Source of the DNA: Rhodococcus oxybenzonivorans
GTDB lineage: Bacteria; Actinomycetota; Actinomycetes; Mycobacteriales; Mycobacteriaceae
NCBI RefSeq assembly: GCF_003130705.1
Contig: NZ_CP021354.1
Coordinates: 4,216,001 to 4,280,000, forward strand
Direction: 5' to 3'
Length of the DNA: 64,000 nt
Part shown: in pieces, positions 1 through 9,232 of the stretch
Numbering within the stretch: the first letter of the stretch is position 1
Layout: each line of letters starts with the position of its first letter
Notes under the pieces: model-generated
The model's input: the letters and a program-made list of their open reading frames with translations, nothing else
What the model was told of the DNA's origin: nothing
The model's database searches: none
Program-made: the position numbers and the translations under genes

Positions 1-1084
1 CATGTACAAGAAAGCCGGCTTCCCCGAAATTCCCGGCCTGCTCGGAGCGGCGATCGACCCCGTCACCAGCCCCGGGCTTCGCACGCCGTGGTACTGCGTC
101 TTCGGGAATCACGAAGACTCCGTCGAAGGCACTGTGCCCAGCGGCATCCCACCGCTCGACGCGATGTACACCGGTTCACTGAAGTTCGAGGTTCCGGGAT
201 CGCCCGAGCAGGCGAAGGCGGTCGATATCGCGACGAAGTACGACCCCGGCGCCATCGCCGGCGTCCTCTCCGCCTTCACGACGCCACCGCGGGTGGTCAC
301 CCCCGATCCGACGCGAGCCCCGTTCACACCACGCCAGTTCATCGCCGCCCATCTGGATCCGGCCAACACGGGCCCCGGCCCGGTAGGCCACGGGTTCGCT
401 CCCGACGCAGGTGACACGGGAATCGGCTACTACGCCTTCGACATCGCTCCCGGTGTGGTCGGTATCAGCATGGATTCCACCAATCACGCCGGTTTCGTCG
501 ACGGCTCATTGGGCGCCGCCCAGTTCCGCTGGATCGAGGACACGTTGCTCGCCGGCAGCAGCGTGTACTACGACTCCGCGGGCGCCCGGGTGTCGCAGTC
601 GCGTTCGGACACCTGGTTCGTCCTCTTCAGCCATCACACGAGCACCACCATGGACAACCTCGTCCCAGACCCGGCCAATCCGACCGAACCCCGAATTCCG
701 GCCGCACAATTGGTGAGCCTGCTCCATCGTTTCCCGAACGTGCTCGCCTGGGTCAACGGACACACCCACGAGAACCGGATCACTCCCTGGGCCGGACCCA
801 CACCGGAACAGTCGTTCTGGGAGGTCAATACCGCATCGCACATCGACTTTCCGCAGCACGGGCGAATCCTCGAAGTGGTCGACAACGCCGACGGCACAGT
901 GTCGATCCTCACCACCTTGTTCGAAGCCGACAGCCCGTACTCGGTCGACTACACGGACCTGTCCGCGCTCGGACTCGCCTCTCTGTATCGGGAGCTGTCG
1001 TTCAACGACATTCACACCGACCCCGTCCGGCTGGGCGCTTCCGTCGACCACAACGTCGAACTGTTGCTGTCGTCGGGTCGTTAG
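1..1084 (+). CDS. Metallophosphoesterase family protein, C-terminal part (5' end outside window)
   Basis: Open from the left edge, so the true start lies upstream; 360 residues are visible from the first in-window Met. Calcineurin-like phosphoesterase motifs are clear: a GNHE block near visible residue 35 (metal-bridging Asn/His), a later SHH block, and an NGHTHEN block (last metal-ligand histidines). These are family hallmarks of binuclear-metal phosphoesterases. It resembles the long actinobacterial metallophosphoesterases that are often exported, but the N-terminus that would show a signal peptide is missing. It ends flush against the convergent channel gene. Substrate unknown. Confidence 0.85.
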   Translation, partial: MYKKAGFPEIPGLLGAAIDPVTSPGLRTPWYCVFGNHEDSVEGTVPSGIPPLDAMYTGSLKFEVPGSPEQAKAVDIATKYDPGAIAGVLSAFTTPPRVVTPDPTRAPFTPRQFIAAHLDPANTGPGPVGHGFAPDAGDTGIGYYAFDIAPGVVGISMDSTNHAGFVDGSLGAAQFRWIEDTLLAGSSVYYDSAGARVSQSRSDTWFVLFSHHTSTTMDNLVPDPANPTEPRIPAAQLVSLLHRFPNVLAWVNGHTHENRITPWAGPTPEQSFWEVNTASHIDFPQHGRILEVVDNADGTVSILTTLFEADSPYSVDYTDLSALGLASLYRELSFNDIHTDPVRLGASVDHNVELLLSSGR

Positions 1085-1618
1085 TCACTTTCGTCCACGG
1101 GCCCAGCCGACGGCTGCCGCCACCACGCGGATGCCGACGCCGATGAGAATCAGGTTCCCGATGATCTGGACACTGACGACAGCGCGCGACGGATCGGTCG
1201 TCGCCGTGATGTCCCCGAAGCCCACGGTCGAAAACACCGTCAACGAGAAGTACAGGGCATCCATCCGGCTGAGCGATTCGGAGAAGTATGTCGGGTAACT
1301 CTGGGACATCAGGCTGTATCCCACGGCGTAGCCGAGCAGATAGACAGGAAGAATCAGTGCCAGCGCCTCTATGGCCTGCAGCGTGGGCACGTCGGACCGC
1401 AGAATCTGCCGGATCTGCCACACGGCGACCACCAGCACGACGAGCAGTCCCCCCACGAGGAGCGTGATCGTGGAGATGCCGTCGACCGAGGTCCACGGGA
1501 GCACGAAGTAGCCCACGCCGCAGAGCGCAACCGTCGCGACCGGGCGCACGAGCCCGCGGCGCAGCAGCCGCCGACGATCGCGCGGGTCGAGGTTGCGAAA
1601 CTCGCTGGCATTTCCCAT
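1085..1618 (-). CDS. Two-pore-helix potassium channel family protein
   Basis: A 177-aa membrane protein with four hydrophobic segments (about residues 26-40, 51-68, 86-104 and 141-160). The P-loop selectivity filter TVGFGD is at residues 131-136, between the last two helices, which is the signature of K+-selective ion channels (Ion_trans_2 type). No RCK/TrkA-N domain follows, so gating by nucleotide is not indicated. The N-terminus is short and basic. It converges on the phosphoesterase gene with no spacer. K+ selectivity is inferred from the filter; physiological role unknown. Confidence 0.85.
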   Translation of the reverse strand: MGNASEFRNLDPRDRRRLLRRGLVRPVATVALCGVGYFVLPWTSVDGISTITLLVGGLLVVLVVAVWQIRQILRSDVPTLQAIEALALILPVYLLGYAVGYSLMSQSYPTYFSESLSRMDALYFSLTVFSTVGFGDITATTDPSRAVVSVQIIGNLILIGVGIRVVAAAVGWARGRK

Positions 1619-1826
1619 GAAATTCCTCCGGACAACTGCGCAGGTGGGACCGGATATCGAGCGCCATCCTCGTCTCGTCGGCTCGAAACTCGAGAGCGAA
1701 AGCCACCAGATTTCTGTAACGTTCGGGTAACGGTCGCCGATTCATGGGGCAGGGATGCTTCTCGTGGAGGGCGTTCCGGGAAAGACAGCAGGGCAAGACG
1801 CGACAATGTGGGAGGGGGTGTGTGGA

Positions 1827-3392
1827 ATGAATATGTCCTTGGGCATGTCCACGGGTGCTGCCGGAGTCGGTTCCGCCCTCGTCACCACCGACTCCAACGG
1901 TTCGCAGAGCGTCGAGTTCCGATACCTGTCGGCCGACGAGGCCCACACCGACCTCGGTGACCTCGTCCGTTCCTCTATCTCCCTCATGACCACCCAGGTG
2001 CCTGCCGACCCCACGACCCCTGACGCATTCGCCGTCACGTACCGCACTCCGGAACAAGCCCATTCGATTCGCAGTGCTGTCAGCAGGCAGCGGCATCGTG
2101 TGCACCTCGTGCCGGAAGCCGCTGCCACCCTCACGTACCTACGCCACACCGGTGAGATTGCCCAGCACGCAACGGTCGCCATCGTCGACTTCGGCGAGTC
2201 CGGTTTGTCGGTCTCGGTAGTCGATCAGGTCGACGGCACCGTGCTGCACGCCGACCGCACCACACAGGTGAGCGGCAGCGCGATCGACGACCTCGTGTTC
2301 GAGTACGCCGTCGCCAATCTCGCCACCCCACACCACCTGCGGCACCTCGATCGCGAACTGCTCTCGGAGCGTTGCCGCGTCGCGAAGGAGCAGCTGTCGA
2401 CCGACCTGAATGCCACGGTCGACGTCGAGTTCCGGGGCATGGCGCCGATCCGGATCAGTCGCAGCGCCTTCGAAGACTTCGCGGCACCGGTGATTCGGGT
2501 CGCTGTCGAGTTCGTCCGATCCACCATTGCGGACTCACCACACGCACCGGAGGCCATCGCGCTGGTCGGGGGCGGAGCGAACATTCCCGCGTTGCGGGCA
2601 GCTGTGCGCAGGGCCTTCACTGCCCGTGTCGTCGCCGTCCCCGAACCGGAAACCGCCACCGCCAAAGGCGCCGCACTCCTTGCCGTGTCCAAGGCGATCG
2701 AGCAGTACCCGCCCACGGAGTCGACGCGGCCGAGTTCGACGGCCAAGGTGTCCGGCGCTCTCGTCGGCGCGTTGGTGGTGGGCGGACTGGTACTGGGATA
2801 CGGAGTTCGTGAACTCGCGCCGGCACCCGACCCCAATGTCGCGCCCGCCGGGAGCGACACCTTCCACACGTCGCAGCAACACGCGCCCAGTACGGACACA
2901 CCGGCTGCTACGCGAATTCCATCGTACGATCCGACACCGACGTCGGACTTCACCCCGGAGCGGGGTGTGCCGACCACGTCGTCGTCCCCGGGATGGGATC
3001 GAAGCTCTGCCCGGATGCCCGACTCCCCGACGAGCACAACGCCTCCCACCACGACACCACCGGCGCCGACCACCACTCCCGCGCCGACGCTCCGGCCTCC
3101 GACCGATCCCACTCAACCGGATTGGCCGCACATCGAATGGCCGGCTATTCCTCCCCTGTGGCCGCAGGTTCCCGGGGAGTCGACCCCGGATCAACCGAGC
3201 CCAGTCGCACCCTTGCCTGGAGAGAGCGCACCGCCCGCTGAGAGTGCGCCACTGCCACCGCCGCCGGAAGTCGCGCCCGCGCCGCTGCCGCCTATCGGTG
3301 ACGCCGAAGAGGGAATTGCGGTGGTTCCGGCGCCGATGCCCGTGGCGCCGACTCCGGCATTCGCACCCCCGAGTGTCTTCCCCTTCAGGTGA
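1827..3392 (+). CDS. Membrane-anchored Hsp70-like protein with Pro/Thr-rich C-terminal tail
   Basis: 521 aa from the ATG preceded by a GGGAGGGGG ribosome-binding site; an in-frame ATG further upstream lacks one. Residues 1-295 have the actin/Hsp70 ATPase fold: a phosphate-1-like start ([10 protein letters not shown]), a phosphate-2-like AIVDFGESG, and an adenosine-motif-like [10 protein letters not shown]. There is no substrate-binding domain. A single transmembrane helix lies at about 306-330, followed by roughly 190 residues very rich in Pro, Thr and Ser, probably outside the membrane. It ends convergently with, and overlaps by 8 nt, tsaD. Chaperone activity is doubtful; sensing or cell-envelope scaffolding is only a guess. 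Confidence 0.8.
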   Translation: MNMSLGMSTGAAGVGSALVTTDSNGSQSVEFRYLSADEAHTDLGDLVRSSISLMTTQVPADPTTPDAFAVTYRTPEQAHSIRSAVSRQRHRVHLVPEAAATLTYLRHTGEIAQHATVAIVDFGESGLSVSVVDQVDGTVLHADRTTQVSGSAIDDLVFEYAVANLATPHHLRHLDRELLSERCRVAKEQLSTDLNATVDVEFRGMAPIRISRSAFEDFAAPVIRVAVEFVRSTIADSPHAPEAIALVGGGANIPALRAAVRRAFTARVVAVPEPETATAKGAALLAVSKAIEQYPPTESTRPSSTAKVSGALVGALVVGGLVLGYGVRELAPAPDPNVAPAGSDTFHTSQQHAPSTDTPAATRIPSYDPTPTSDFTPERGVPTTSSSPGWDRSSARMPDSPTSTTPPTTTPPAPTTTPAPTLRPPTDPTQPDWPHIEWPAIPPLWPQVPGESTPDQPSPVAPLPGESAPPAESAPLPPPPEVAPAPLPPIGDAEEGIAVVPAPMPVAPTPAFAPPSVFPFR

Positions 3393-4422
3393 ATACTTGA
3401 CTGGTGGCCACCGAGAGGCCAGGATCGCTCGCCACGGTGAGCAGTGACGGCGCTGCACCCCCCGCGACGATGTGCGCTCCCAGCGAAGCGATCATGACCC
3501 CATTGTCGGTGCACAACCGCGGTTTCGGCACGCGCAGCGTGAGACCGGCTTCGGCGCACCGTTCCTCGGCGAGCGAGCGGATGCGTGAGTTCGCGGTGGC
3601 ACCGCCGCCGAGTACCAACGTGTCCACGTCCGTGTCGCGGGCGGCGCGTACCGCCTTCATCGTGAGGACGTCGGCCACGGCTTCCTGGAAGCTGGCGGCG
3701 ATGTCGGGGATCGAATAGGTCTCGCCGGCACGCTCCTTGGATTCGACATATCGCGCGACCGCGGTCTTCAAGCCGGAGAAGGAGAAGTCGTGCCGCGCGT
3801 CCCTGGGCCCGGTCATCCCGCGGGGGAAGGGAATCGCGTCCCGATCGCCGTCTCGCGCTGCGGCGTCCAATGCGGGGCCGCCGGGAAATCCGAGTCCGAG
3901 GAGGCGGGCCACCTTGTCGAACGCCTCTCCCGCCGCGTCGTCCACGGTGGTGCCGAGCTCGGTGATCGGCTTCGCGAGATCCTCGACATGCAGGAGGTGG
4001 GTGTGTCCACCCGACACCAGCAACGCGACGCACGACGGCATCGGTCCGTGTTCGAGGGTATCCACAGCCACATGGCCACCGAGGTGGTTCACCGCGTAGA
4101 ACGGGATATCCCAGGCGGCCGCGTACGCTTTCGCGGCGGCGACACCGACCAGCAGTGCCCCGGCGAGTCCTGGACCGATGGTGACGGCGAGTGCGTCCGG
4201 CTTGCTGATGTCCGCGGCGGCGAGCGCACGCCGCATCGTCGGGACGATTGCTTCCAGATGCGCGCGGGACGCAACTTCGGGCACCACCCCGCCGTAGCGG
4301 GCGTGCTGATCGACGCTCGAGGCCACCTCGTCGGCGAGGAGCTCGCACGTACCGTCGCCGTTCCACCGGACGATACCGACTCCGGTTTCGTCACACGAAC
4401 TTTCGATACCCATGACGATCAT
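3385..4422 (-). CDS. tsaD: tRNA N6-adenosine threonylcarbamoyltransferase TsaD
   Basis: 345 aa, usual length. TsaD transfers the threonylcarbamoyl group of TC-AMP to A37 of ANN-decoding tRNAs, forming t6A in complex with TsaB and TsaE. Visible hallmarks: the N-terminal [10 protein letters not shown] motif, the metal-binding HLGGH (H113, H117), the [11 protein letters not shown] block and the C-terminal GGGATANSR motif, all of the Kae1/Qri7/YgjD family. Its start overlaps the end of rimI by 4 nt, indicating translational coupling in the tsaE-tsaB-rimI-tsaD string. Confidence 0.97.
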   Translation of the reverse strand: MIVMGIESSCDETGVGIVRWNGDGTCELLADEVASSVDQHARYGGVVPEVASRAHLEAIVPTMRRALAAADISKPDALAVTIGPGLAGALLVGVAAAKAYAAAWDIPFYAVNHLGGHVAVDTLEHGPMPSCVALLVSGGHTHLLHVEDLAKPITELGTTVDDAAGEAFDKVARLLGLGFPGGPALDAAARDGDRDAIPFPRGMTGPRDARHDFSFSGLKTAVARYVESKERAGETYSIPDIAASFQEAVADVLTMKAVRAARDTDVDTLVLGGGATANSRIRSLAEERCAEAGLTLRVPKPRLCTDNGVMIASLGAHIVAGGAAPSLLTVASDPGLSVATSQVFT

Positions 4423-4898
4423 TGCACCGGCTCCTCACCCGCTCCGGCGCGACGCATGGTGTACGCGTCCGCGCCGCTCGGTTGGTAGTACTGCTTTCGG
4501 GTTCCCACGATGTCGAATCCTTCACGTCGATACAGTGCGATCGCCGCGTCGTTGTCGGTCCGCACCTCGAGAAAAACCGGTCCGCCCCGCGCATCGGCCA
4601 GTTGGAGAAGTTCGGCCAGAAGCGCTCCGCCGATCCCCCGGCGCATGTACTGCGGGTCGGTCCCGATCGTGTGCACCTCAGCTTCGGGATGTGAAGGATT
4701 GCCCAGCAGGGCCAGTCCGGCATATCCCACCACCCGCCCGGTGTCGGTGCGCGCCACCACGTACCGCACGTGCGGCGCAGCGAGCTCGGCACGGAAAGCA
4801 GCTGCGCTCCAAGGTCCGTCGCCCGCAAACAGCAGGCGCTCGAGCTCGGCGCACCGCTCGGCGTCCGCGGCGACCATGGGTTCGATGGAGAACGTCAC
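4419..4898 (-). CDS. rimI: Ribosomal protein S18-alanine N-acetyltransferase RimI
   Basis: 159-aa GNAT-fold acetyltransferase. The acetyl-CoA pyrophosphate-binding motif A is visible as [11 protein letters not shown], and the C-terminal part ([17 protein letters not shown]) is typical of RimI. The enzyme acetylates N-terminal alanine of ribosomal protein S18 in the best-studied cases; actinobacterial RimI may have wider specificity. It overlaps tsaB and tsaD by 4 nt on each side, in the same order as Rv3421c-Rv3420c-Rv3419c in M. tuberculosis. Confidence 0.93.
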   Translation of the reverse strand: MTFSIEPMVAADAERCAELERLLFAGDGPWSAAAFRAELAAPHVRYVVARTDTGRVVGYAGLALLGNPSHPEAEVHTIGTDPQYMRRGIGGALLAELLQLADARGGPVFLEVRTDNDAAIALYRREGFDIVGTRKQYYQPSGADAYTMRRAGAGEEPVQ

Positions 4899-5554
4899 TT
4901 CGGGCGATCCGCCAATTCGACCGCATCCGGTCGTCGCAGATAGAGCGGAACGAGCGGCTCCGGCACGTCCCCACCGGCGAGCACCGACGCAGCAGCCTCG
5001 ACCAGACCTGCGGGCGAGGGTGTTTCGACGGGTTCGACCGGGAGGTCGAAGAAGTCGACGTGCGACGGCGACCCCGCCACCACCTCAGACGGCATCGGCT
5101 CGAGCTCGCGGGGCTTGATCACGCCGGGCCCTTCCACCCGCCGGCCCGCCGAGTACCGGGCCCAGTAGACCTCCCGGCGGCGCGCATCGGTGACGACGAG
5201 GAGATTCCGCTCGCCATGCACCTGAGCGGCGATCGCGTCGAGGCTGCAGACTCCGTACACCGGTGCGCCCAGGGCGTCACCGAAAGCCGCTGCGGTAGCC
5301 ATTCCGACCCGGAGGCCGGTGAACGGTCCCGGGCCTACCCCGACCACGATCGCGTCGAGATCAGCCGGCCTGTGACCCGACTCGGTAATGCACTCGAGGA
5401 TGTGCGGCGTGAGGACCTCGGCGTGGGCGCGCGGGTTGACCGTCACGCGCACCGCGAGCGTGTCCACCGCGTCAGTGGGCGCGGATCCTGCCGAGAACCG
5501 GACGACTCCGGCGGTCACGGCGGGTGTGGACGTATCGATGGCGAGAACAAGCAC
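4895..5554 (-). CDS. tsaB: tRNA threonylcarbamoyladenosine biosynthesis protein TsaB
   Basis: About 219 aa. TsaB is the non-catalytic partner that dimerises with TsaD through an ASKHA-fold N-terminal domain. The beginning (LVLAIDTSTPAVTAGVV) and the VGPGPFTGLRVG segment are family signatures. I chose the GTG that puts LVLAIDTS at the extreme N-terminus, as in homologues; a GTG 21 nt upstream (5575) is also open. The end overlaps rimI by 4 nt. It sits between tsaE and rimI, so all t6A transferase subunits except TsaC are encoded here. Confidence 0.92.
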   Translation of the reverse strand: MLVLAIDTSTPAVTAGVVRFSAGSAPTDAVDTLAVRVTVNPRAHAEVLTPHILECITESGHRPADLDAIVVGVGPGPFTGLRVGMATAAAFGDALGAPVYGVCSLDAIAAQVHGERNLLVVTDARRREVYWARYSAGRRVEGPGVIKPRELEPMPSEVVAGSPSHVDFFDLPVEPVETPSPAGLVEAAASVLAGGDVPEPLVPLYLRRPDAVELADRPK

Positions 5555-5605
5555 GGTATCTGAGGGTACTCGCACGTCAGCACCGCTCCCGCCCCCCGGA
5601 CCTCG

Positions 5606-6094
5606 TCAGGAAATCCACTCCCACTCGGCGGTGCGCACATCCGACTCGGGCTCGCGGCTCAAGCGCACCCGGAGATGCCGGTCGGCCAACTGCTCGACGA
5701 TGCCCTCACCCCACTCGACCACGACCACCGCTTCGGCCAGGTCGGTGTCGAGGTCGAGGGCGTCGAGTTCGTCCAAGGCGTGCGGACCGCTGCCCCCCAG
5801 ACGGTAGGCATCCACATGGACCATGCCCACCGGAGTCCCGCCGCCGGGACGAACCCCCGGACGATGCTCCCGGGCGATGACGAATGTGGGCGATGTCACT
5901 CTGCCCTGAACACCGAGACCGGCAGCAATCCCCTTCGTCAGTGCGGTCTTTCCCGCACCGAGAGGTCCGTCGAGGATGATCAGATCCCCGGGTGCCAATC
6001 CCCGGGCGAGATCACGCCCGAATCTTTCGGTGTCGGCGGCTGTCGGCAACACCACGGTCCCGCTCACCGCCAGCACTCTGTCTTCGGCAGACAC
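5606..6094 (-). CDS. tsaE: tRNA threonylcarbamoyladenosine biosynthesis ATPase TsaE
   Basis: 162 aa from a GTG 6 nt after the alr stop, preceded by GGTAGGT. The P-loop GPLGAGKT is at residues 43-50, followed by SPTFVIAREH (typical TsaE switch region) and VVVEWGEG, which matches the conserved Trp/Glu motif of this ATPase. TsaE hydrolyses ATP to drive the TsaBD catalytic cycle. The frame stays open upstream through alr, but that extension is out-of-frame shadow of alr and is not credible. Confidence 0.93.
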   Translation of the reverse strand: MSAEDRVLAVSGTVVLPTAADTERFGRDLARGLAPGDLIILDGPLGAGKTALTKGIAAGLGVQGRVTSPTFVIAREHRPGVRPGGGTPVGMVHVDAYRLGGSGPHALDELDALDLDTDLAEAVVVVEWGEGIVEQLADRHLRVRLSREPESDVRTAEWEWIS

Positions 6095-6099
6095 GAGAC

Positions 6100-7299
6100 C
6101 TACCGCCCACCGACATAGGTCCGCACGGTACGCCCACGCACTCCGGTCACCACCTCGTAATGGATGGTGTCGAGCTTGTCCGCCCACTCCTGGGCGTGTG
6201 GCTCGCCGTGATCGCCGTTGCCGAAGAAGACAGCGGTGTCGCCCTCCCGGACGCCGCCGCCGTCCGGTCCGAGGTCCACGACGACCTGGTCCATGCACAC
6301 CCGTCCGATGCCCGGCCGACGCTCCGAACCGAGCAGGACTTCGAATCGTCCGCTGAGCGAACGGGGAAGCCCATCGGCGTACCCGAACGGCAACAGCGCC
6401 ACCACGGTGTTCCGCGGCGCTATCCACTGATGGCCGTAGGACACGCCCTCACCTGCAGCCACCTTTTTCACCAGCGCGACGCGCGAACGCAGAGTCATCG
6501 CAGGACGCAGCCCGAATTCGCCGAGTTCGGGGGCTGGCGACAGTCCGTAGATCGCAATGCCGGGGCGCACCATGTCGAAACGAAGATCCGGGCGCGTGAG
6601 AGTGGCCGCGGAGTTGGACAGGTGCACCACCTCGGGAACCAGGCCGTGGCGTTTGGCGTCGGCCACCGCGCTCGACAACCGGTGACACTGGGCGTCGATC
6701 ACCGCATGATGCGGCTCGTCGGCGTGAGCGAGATGCGAAAAGATGCCTCGGAGCCGAACCGCGCCCTCGGCCTGTGCCTGCGCCAAGTCGATGAGAACCT
6801 GCGCCAACTCGTCGGGCGCGACGCCATTGCGGTTCAATCCGGTGTCGACCTTGATCGTCACGGTCGCCGGGGTGCCTACCTCCCGTGCCGCGGCCACGAC
6901 GGAGGCGAGGTGCCGCGGTGACGACACCCCGAGCTCGACGTCCGCTCGAATAGCGGGGGCGAAGTCCGCGTCGACGGTGTGCAGCCATGCGAGGATCGGT
7001 GCGCCGATACCTGCCCGGCGCAACGTGAGGGCCTCCGAGACCGTTGTCACGCCGAGTTCCGCCGCACCGGCCGCGAGCGCCGCGCGCGCCACTGGGACGG
7101 CGCCGTGGTTGTAACCATCCGCTTTGACAACGGCCATCACTGCCGCGTCGCCGGCTTTCTCGCGCAAGATTCCGACGTTGTGCGCAATAGCGTCCAGATC
7201 GACCACTGCTTCGGCCTGCGGGGCCGGCGTCGCGTGGGCGGAATCGGCGGGCTCGACCCGGCCGTGTTCGTCCGACGGTACTGCTTCGGCAAGCGTCAT
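6100..7299 (-). CDS. alr: Alanine racemase
   Basis: 399 aa. PLP-dependent interconversion of L- and D-alanine for peptidoglycan. The PLP-binding lysine is K59 in [11 protein letters not shown]. The catalytic tyrosine of the other half-site is in [10 protein letters not shown], and the C-terminal beta domain includes [12 protein letters not shown]. The ATG is chosen to fit the family; a GTG 21 nt upstream is possible. The N-terminal 28 residues are a low-complexity, probably disordered extension. Tightly packed between nnr and tsaE, as in mycobacteria. Confidence 0.95.
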   Translation of the reverse strand: MTLAEAVPSDEHGRVEPADSAHATPAPQAEAVVDLDAIAHNVGILREKAGDAAVMAVVKADGYNHGAVPVARAALAAGAAELGVTTVSEALTLRRAGIGAPILAWLHTVDADFAPAIRADVELGVSSPRHLASVVAAAREVGTPATVTIKVDTGLNRNGVAPDELAQVLIDLAQAQAEGAVRLRGIFSHLAHADEPHHAVIDAQCHRLSSAVADAKRHGLVPEVVHLSNSAATLTRPDLRFDMVRPGIAIYGLSPAPELGEFGLRPAMTLRSRVALVKKVAAGEGVSYGHQWIAPRNTVVALLPFGYADGLPRSLSGRFEVLLGSERRPGIGRVCMDQVVVDLGPDGGGVREGDTAVFFGNGDHGEPHAQEWADKLDTIHYEVVTGVRGRTVRTYVGGR

Positions 7300-7316
7300 G
7301 CCTCCGATCCTGCCAT

Positions 7317-8798
7317 TCACCGATGGACCGCCATTTCCTCGGGTGACACACCTGCACGGAGAACTCTGATCGACTCCCTCAGATGAGCGAGCAGATTTCC
7401 GGCGGAGATCGGCGCCGTCCCGCGTCCCGCTGCGAGATCTCCCCGGCCACCGCGAGCCGCCACGTTCGCCGCGAGCGAGTGCGCGCGTGCCCCCATCGCA
7501 GCCGCCCGGTCCGGGACTGTCCCCGCGGCCAGCAACGCACCCACGATGCCCGCCAGAACGTCCCCGGCACCCGCCGTGGCCGACCAGGAACCGCCCGCCT
7601 CGTTGACGAATACCTGCCCACCCGGCGCCGCGATCACCGTGGCGCGGCCCTTGAGGAGGATGTACGTCCCCCACTCCGCCGCCAGCGACCGGGCGGCCGC
7701 GACTCTGTCCGATCCGGGATCGCTTCCGGTGATGCGTGTGAACTCACCTGCATGCGGGGTCAGGAGGGTGGGCGCCGACCGGGAGCGCACCAGACCGGGG
7801 TCTTCGGCCAGCAGGGTGAGACCGTCCGCATCCACGAGGACGGGAACGTCGGTGTCCAGCACGGTCCGCAGGGCACGACGTGCCGCATCGTCGGTGCCCA
7901 TACCGGGACCCACCACCCACGACTGGACCCGTCCCGCTTTCGCGACGTCCGTCGTCGCGATCACCTCCGGCCAGTGAGCCAGCACCTCCGACGCGCCCGG
8001 ACCTGCGTAGCGGACCAAGCCGGACGTGGCCGAGACGGCGGCCCCGGTGCACAACACTCCCGCGCCCGGATACTGCCCACTCCCGGCGACCACGCCCACG
8101 ACGCCCTGCGAATACTTGTCGTCGTGCGGACCGGGCACCGGCCATGCCTCTCCCACTTCGGTTGCATCGAGCGACGTGATCCCGGCATCACCGAGCGTCA
8201 ACCCGATGGGTATCACCTCGACGCGCCCGCACTGCGCCGCAGCCAGGACATGTACCGGTTTCAGCGCACCGAACGCCACCGTGACCGCCGCCCGTACCGC
8301 GGGCCCCTCGACGGCACCCGTCACCGGGTCCACCCCGCTGGGCAGGTCCGCAGCAATGATCGGCGCCTCCATGGACGCGACCAGAGCCGCCGCGTCGGGG
8401 CGGAGGGCTCCCCTTCCGGATATTCCGACGATCCCGTCGATCACCAGGTCGGGCGTGCCGACTTCGTCGATCGCGCGGGCCGTTCGTCCGCCCGCTCGCC
8501 GGAAAGCCGCCAGACCGCCCCGATGCGCCTTCTCGGGATTCAACAGCACGGCGGTGACCGCGACTCCGCGCTTACGCAAGAAGGTGCCCGCCCAGAGCGC
8601 GTCACCTCCGTTGTCCCCGGAACCGACCAGCAGCAACACCCCCCGCCCGGCGACTCCCCCGGTCCGCGCGCGCAACTCCGCAACCACCACACCCGCGAGT
8701 CCGTGCGCTGCGCGTCGCATCAGAGCGCCGTCGGCCAGGGATGTCAGCAGCGGCGCCTCGGCCGCTCGGATCTCGTCAGGGGTGTAGTAGCCCCGCAT
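7317..8798 (-). CDS. nnr: Bifunctional NAD(P)H-hydrate epimerase / ADP-dependent (S)-NAD(P)H-hydrate dehydratase
   Basis: 493 aa. The N-terminal half is a YjeF_N epimerase domain with the NGGDAL motif at 63-68. The C-terminal half is a ribokinase-like NAD(P)HX dehydratase domain with LTPHAGEF and the [13 protein letters not shown] motif. Together they repair hydrated NADH/NADPH. The ATG at 8798 is preceded by GAGGAG at 5 nt, better than the GTG two codons earlier, which abuts the Shine-Dalgarno. Same order upstream of alr as in M. tuberculosis (Rv3433c), although closer here. Confidence 0.95.
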   Translation of the reverse strand: MRGYYTPDEIRAAEAPLLTSLADGALMRRAAHGLAGVVVAELRARTGGVAGRGVLLLVGSGDNGGDALWAGTFLRKRGVAVTAVLLNPEKAHRGGLAAFRRAGGRTARAIDEVGTPDLVIDGIVGISGRGALRPDAAALVASMEAPIIAADLPSGVDPVTGAVEGPAVRAAVTVAFGALKPVHVLAAAQCGRVEVIPIGLTLGDAGITSLDATEVGEAWPVPGPHDDKYSQGVVGVVAGSGQYPGAGVLCTGAAVSATSGLVRYAGPGASEVLAHWPEVIATTDVAKAGRVQSWVVGPGMGTDDAARRALRTVLDTDVPVLVDADGLTLLAEDPGLVRSRSAPTLLTPHAGEFTRITGSDPGSDRVAAARSLAAEWGTYILLKGRATVIAAPGGQVFVNEAGGSWSATAGAGDVLAGIVGALLAAGTVPDRAAAMGARAHSLAANVAARGGRGDLAAGRGTAPISAGNLLAHLRESIRVLRAGVSPEEMAVHR

Positions 8799-8851
8799 GG
8801 GCACTCCTCGTCCGGAACGGTCGGTACCGAGGCAAGACTACGCTCGACGGC

Positions 8852-9223
8852 ATGCGTGAACGTGCAAGGTCCCGGATCGTCGGAGTCGCTCTGGCCGCAA
8901 GCATTTCGGCCGCGAGTGCACTCGCCGGCTGCAGTTCGGAATCCGCCGGGGTGAACGAGCAGCCCAGCGGTCCGGTCGTCGAGGTCTCCGGCATGGCCTT
9001 TTCGCCCGCCCGGCTGACGGTCCGGGTAGGTGAGACCGTCACCTGGAATTTCGACGATCGCGGCGTCACCCACGACGTGGCGGGCGTCGGTGAGGCGAAG
9101 GGCGTACTGCGCAGTCCCCTGATGCAGACGGGCAGCTTCACCTACAACTTCACCGAGCCCGGAACCTACGAGTACACCTGTTCCCTGCACCCCGACATGC
9201 GCGGCACCATCGTCGTCACCTGA
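8852..9223 (+). CDS. Cupredoxin-domain lipoprotein (plastocyanin-like)
   Basis: 123 aa. N-terminal signal with lipobox LAGC (Cys27), so probably a lipid-anchored exported protein. The rest is one small beta-sandwich domain with the type-1 copper ligand pattern: His74 in THD, then Cys110, His113 and Met116 in CSLHPDM. This suggests electron transfer or copper binding outside the membrane. It is divergent from nnr, their starts being 54 bp apart, and ends 9 nt from the glmS stop on the other strand. Redox partner not identifiable from context. Confidence 0.88.
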   Translation: MRERARSRIVGVALAASISAASALAGCSSESAGVNEQPSGPVVEVSGMAFSPARLTVRVGETVTWNFDDRGVTHDVAGVGEAKGVLRSPLMQTGSFTYNFTEPGTYEYTCSLHPDMRGTIVVT

Positions 9224-9232
9224 GCGGAGCCG

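Noticed and set aside
1002..2105. 367-codon minus-strand frame across the channel gene and the start of the Hsp70-like gene
   Set aside because: Spans two better genes and is Arg-rich out-of-frame sequence.
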